A stretch of 64,000 nucleotides of DNA from Persicaria tinctoria. Lineage: Eukaryota > Streptophyta > Magnoliopsida > Caryophyllales > Polygonaceae. Positions 61,082-64,000 of this stretch are shown here, piece after piece. The stretch covers positions 34,711,115 through 34,775,114 of the forward strand of contig JBANSL010000012.1 in NCBI GenBank assembly GCA_037127255.1. The letters are read 5' to 3'. Below the pieces are notes generated by a model, which saw nothing but the letters and a program-made list of their open reading frames with translations, did not search any database and was not told where the DNA came from. Numbering within the stretch: position 1 is the first letter of the stretch; every line of letters starts with the position of its first letter. The translations under genes and the position numbers were made by a program.

Positions 61082-64000
61082 TCAATCCAACCGCAGTTTT
61101 AGAGCTTGAACACCTTTTAAGGTCAAGGATGCATGTGCCTTAGCTTGAGCTGAAATTTCAGATCGAAGTTCGTTGACATCAGAGCAAATTATGTCAGTCA
61201 TGTACTTCACACACAGCTTGGAGATGTTCTTGTCAGTCCCATATTCAAAACCACACTTGAATCCCTTCTCCAATCCGCTGAAGGCCTCCATATGGCGCAT
61301 CATGCAAACACCAGAATGGGGAAGCTTTTCTTCACCAGCCCAGGGAAGACAAATGGGTGATTGCTGAAGCATAGAAACTAATTTTGCCTTCTTTGGTAAT
61401 CCTTTAGTCTTCAAATATTTAATCAAGAAATTATGCTGCAAAAAAAAAAAAAGTAGTAAAAAAAAAAGAAAAAGAGGAAAATACTGTAAATGATAAACTG
61501 AAAAATAAAAGGAAAAAAAACCCACAAAGAGTAGAAAAGTGACGTATAATTATGAAAACTAACCAAATTGCCAATTGTATATTGGAAGATACAAGTAGAA
61601 GAACGAGTATCACTTGTCACATCCAGGAATTGAAATTCGTGCATTTTCAGATTAAAGACGGCCATGCAATAGGTTGAGTCGTAATACAACCCAAACACAA
61701 ACTAACACAAATAAAAAGAAAACAAGCCAACAGAAAACAAACAAAGTAAGAAATAGAGTAGGGGAGATAAAACAAAAAAAAAAATATTAAAAACAACAAA
61801 TACCATATCAACATCTTTCAACCGAATGTGAGGAGCAGCAGCCAGTTCAGAATCAACATGTACACCAAGTTTTGTGAAACGTTCATCAAAATCACTTGGA
61901 GGGGGGTGTGGAGCAAATTTCTGGGGAAAAAATACAAAATAGAGACCAAGGAAATAAACACATATAGAATGAGAAAAAATTTAAGAAACAACAAATACAA
62001 CTTACAGACGACTCGACAGTTATAAAAAGCCTTGATGGAGAAACAGCACTTCTGTATTGTTCTTTGTAATTAAGGACAGAAGCCCATGCCCTCACAACAG
62101 AGAAAGTGACTTCAAAATCTTCTTCAAGGGATTTAAAATCAGCTCTAATAACTTCAACAGATGAATTCTTAAATAGAACTTCACTGCAATAGGCAACGAA
62201 CAAATTATAAGAAATAAATATACCTCAAATTAATTTAAATATAATAAAATAACTAAAGTAAAAAGGGACAAAAAAAAGAAAAAGAGGAAAAATGCTTACA
62301 CATCAGAAGCTGATTTCTTAGACAAATATGCACAAATGCAACGCTCAATGTCAGACACACGTTCATTCACATCAACAACCCTGGAATAGTAAGGACTCTT
62401 CAAAGAATCAGCAGGTTTTGAAACCCTCTTCCCTCCAACCTCTTTCTGATTTTCATCGGCAGCACAACCCCTGGTGGACCTACGTAAAGGCATGACAACA
62501 GGAGATTTTTGCTTCTTTTTATACACTATAGGGGTTGCACAATGAGTATCCCTTGATGTTGATATGCCTAAAGAAGAAGCAACATCTCCGCCAGAATATT
62601 CTTTGGCAATATTGACAACAGAAGTAGGAACCCCAGGGGCACCCCCGGCAACAGACGGTGCATCTCTAATATCTTTTTGTGCATCAGCATTGGGCTTGTG
62701 TGCAGATACAAAACCCTTTTGTGCAGACTTATCAGACTTGGTAACATCTTTGACAATTGCTTCTTCAGAGGATTTTTTTTGTGATTGGAAAGCAGGATCA
62801 GAACCAAATATATCAAATGATGGCTCACTGGGAAGATTCATAGGCATAGTCCCCTTACCTTTAAATACTGCAGAATCACTCTTCTTCCCATCATCACATT
62901 CACTCTCAAAACAACCACCACCAAGCCCGCCCCCCGATACATTCCCAGGTGGACAAAAAGTTTGATCAGTCTGACCGGACGATTGCATCTTACATTTATT
63001 AATGTAAGCTAACTCAATTTGTGTAATAGCTTCCAAAAACACAGGATCTGACCATAAGGGATCTTGGGATGTCAACCACTCAGAAGCAGTGGGGTTGACA
63101 ATATTAGGATGGTCTACGGGGGAGGAAGAAACCTTATCACCATCAAACTCCAAACCCATCAGCTTCTTGGCAGCGTTACTGAGGGTTTTAACCATTTCAT
63201 TCTCTTTAAATTCAGGAGGAATTTTATCAGCCAAAGCAACAAACTCAGAAATGGAAGTAGCAAGAGCAACAGTTTTTTGAGCAAAGGATTGAATAAAATT
63301 CTACAAGGGGGAGGAACGCACACAAAACACAACACACAAACAAACACAACAAATATCAAATAAAACACCTTTAATATTATAAAAAAAAATATACTTAAAA
63401 TAAAGAATAGCAGAAACCTCAATAGGCGAAACTTGTGGATTGTCAGGAGGAGCAGCTGAAGGGGCAGCACATGGAGATTTAGGGTTATATGCAGGAACAG
63501 ATTGACGTTCCTTAATTCTGCCACGTCCAAAGCCTCCACTGGAAAGATCATCATCTTCGCGCTGCCGAAGCATAGGTGATGTCAACCCCATGAAAACAGG
63601 GAAAGACCGAGTTACTCTCCTCGACGAAGTACTTGAAAATAACTTCACCCTATCAATATAAAACAGCTACCAAACACAACCAAACAACAACAAACACGCA
63701 AGTGAGAACACAGACTATAAAACACACAAGACAGGTTGCTATAATACAAACACATAAAAGTATTGAGTGAAAATGAGAAGGAAAAAAAGGTAAAACAAAT
63801 ACTCACAATGAGGAAGAGAATAGGACCTCGAAACTGACTGGTTTTGTTCTTCTCCCATATTTTTTTGGAATCCACTAAGCTTTCGAGAACAAAAGCACAC
63901 CAATTCAACTCTTTGAAGTCCTCGTTCCCAGATAAGACTTTAACCAAATTGTGATTAACATTGCCATTTTGAATACTGTCCACAAGCAATGAATCAAATA
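61082..64000 (-). CDS. Ulp1/C48-like gene with lost catalytic Cys, 5' end outside window
   Basis: Seven minus-strand exons: 64000-63807 (partial), 63666-63418, 63300-62300, 62183-62006, 61920-61804, 61701-61564, 61435-61082. All introns are GT-AG and the joined frame is open for 743 codons. The N-terminal visible part (NWCAFVLESLVDSKKIW, FRGPILFLI|LFYIDRV) is a block found in plant transposon-linked Ulp1-like proteins. The middle is Ser/Lys-rich and disordered. The C-terminus has the C48 fold pattern: YYDSTYCMAVFNL with FLDV, then HSGVCMMRHMEAF. In active Ulp1/SENP proteases the last motif is DCGV with the nucleophile Cys, and a His-Trp starts the first. Here Ser (TCT, 61313-61315) replaces Cys and the His is absent, so SUMO-protease activity is unlikely. 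Confidence 0.75.

Overview
The window is nuclear DNA from a flowering plant, almost certainly a eudicot. It holds a plastid-type ABCD2 half-transporter with ten exons, a FAR1/FHY3-type (FRS) gene, an ALMT fragment, L1-type LINEs with a C-terminal RNase H domain, Ty1/copia elements, and long (TA)n tracts. Base composition is AT-rich. Most of the 64 kb is transposon. Only three gene models keep open frames across introns: ABCD2 (35.2-41.4 kb, minus), a 130-residue protein (59.06-59.53 kb, plus) and a Ulp1/C48-like gene running off the right edge (61.1->64.0 kb, minus).

Layout. 1-0.3 kb: right end of a TIR element. 0.74-8.86 kb: decayed copia element on the minus strand with two LTRs, interrupted by two hAT-type MITEs with readable 8-bp target duplications. 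8.9-12 kb: a pair of LTR-like repeats, then a 5'-truncated LINE. 12.2-16.6 kb: a mosaic of copia pieces. 16.65-17.65 kb: a Harbinger/Tourist-like MITE and a second truncated LINE. 18.4-32.5 kb: a nest. An RTE-type fragment was hit by a retrotransposon now left as a solo LTR (18,783-32,497, duplication GAGAC). The LTR was split by a hAT element (19,572-30,445, duplication CCCCTGAC), which holds two further TIR elements and a full-length L1 ORF2. 32.6-34.1 kb: a Tourist-like MITE and a third hAT MITE.

35.2-41.4 kb is the clear host gene, ABCD2: ten exons, consensus splice sites, an uninterrupted 768-residue frame and all ATPase motifs. Then come a foldback-like element with a GTTGCACGAC minisatellite (41.66-44.31 kb), short tandem repeats and a SINE-like unit (44.4-44.8 kb), an ALMT fragment next to a 176-bp retroinsertion with a 16-bp duplication (45.65-46.29 kb), a LINE-tailed unit between TA tracts (46.98-48.39 kb), and two TIR elements filled with GGTTCA minisatellites (48.49-54.2 kb).

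The right end (54.55-64 kb) is the most unusual part. A Mutator/FAR1-type transposase gene keeps its full domain set but carries two in-frame stops, both readable as Gln-to-stop changes. It is followed by a small TATA-driven acidic gene of unknown function, a 21-bp minisatellite, and a convergent seven-exon gene with a Ulp1/C48-like C-terminus lacking its catalytic Cys. Association of MULE transposases with Ulp1-like genes is known in plants (Kaonashi-type MULEs), so this may be one large MULE with cargo. The far terminus lies outside the window, so this is a proposal.
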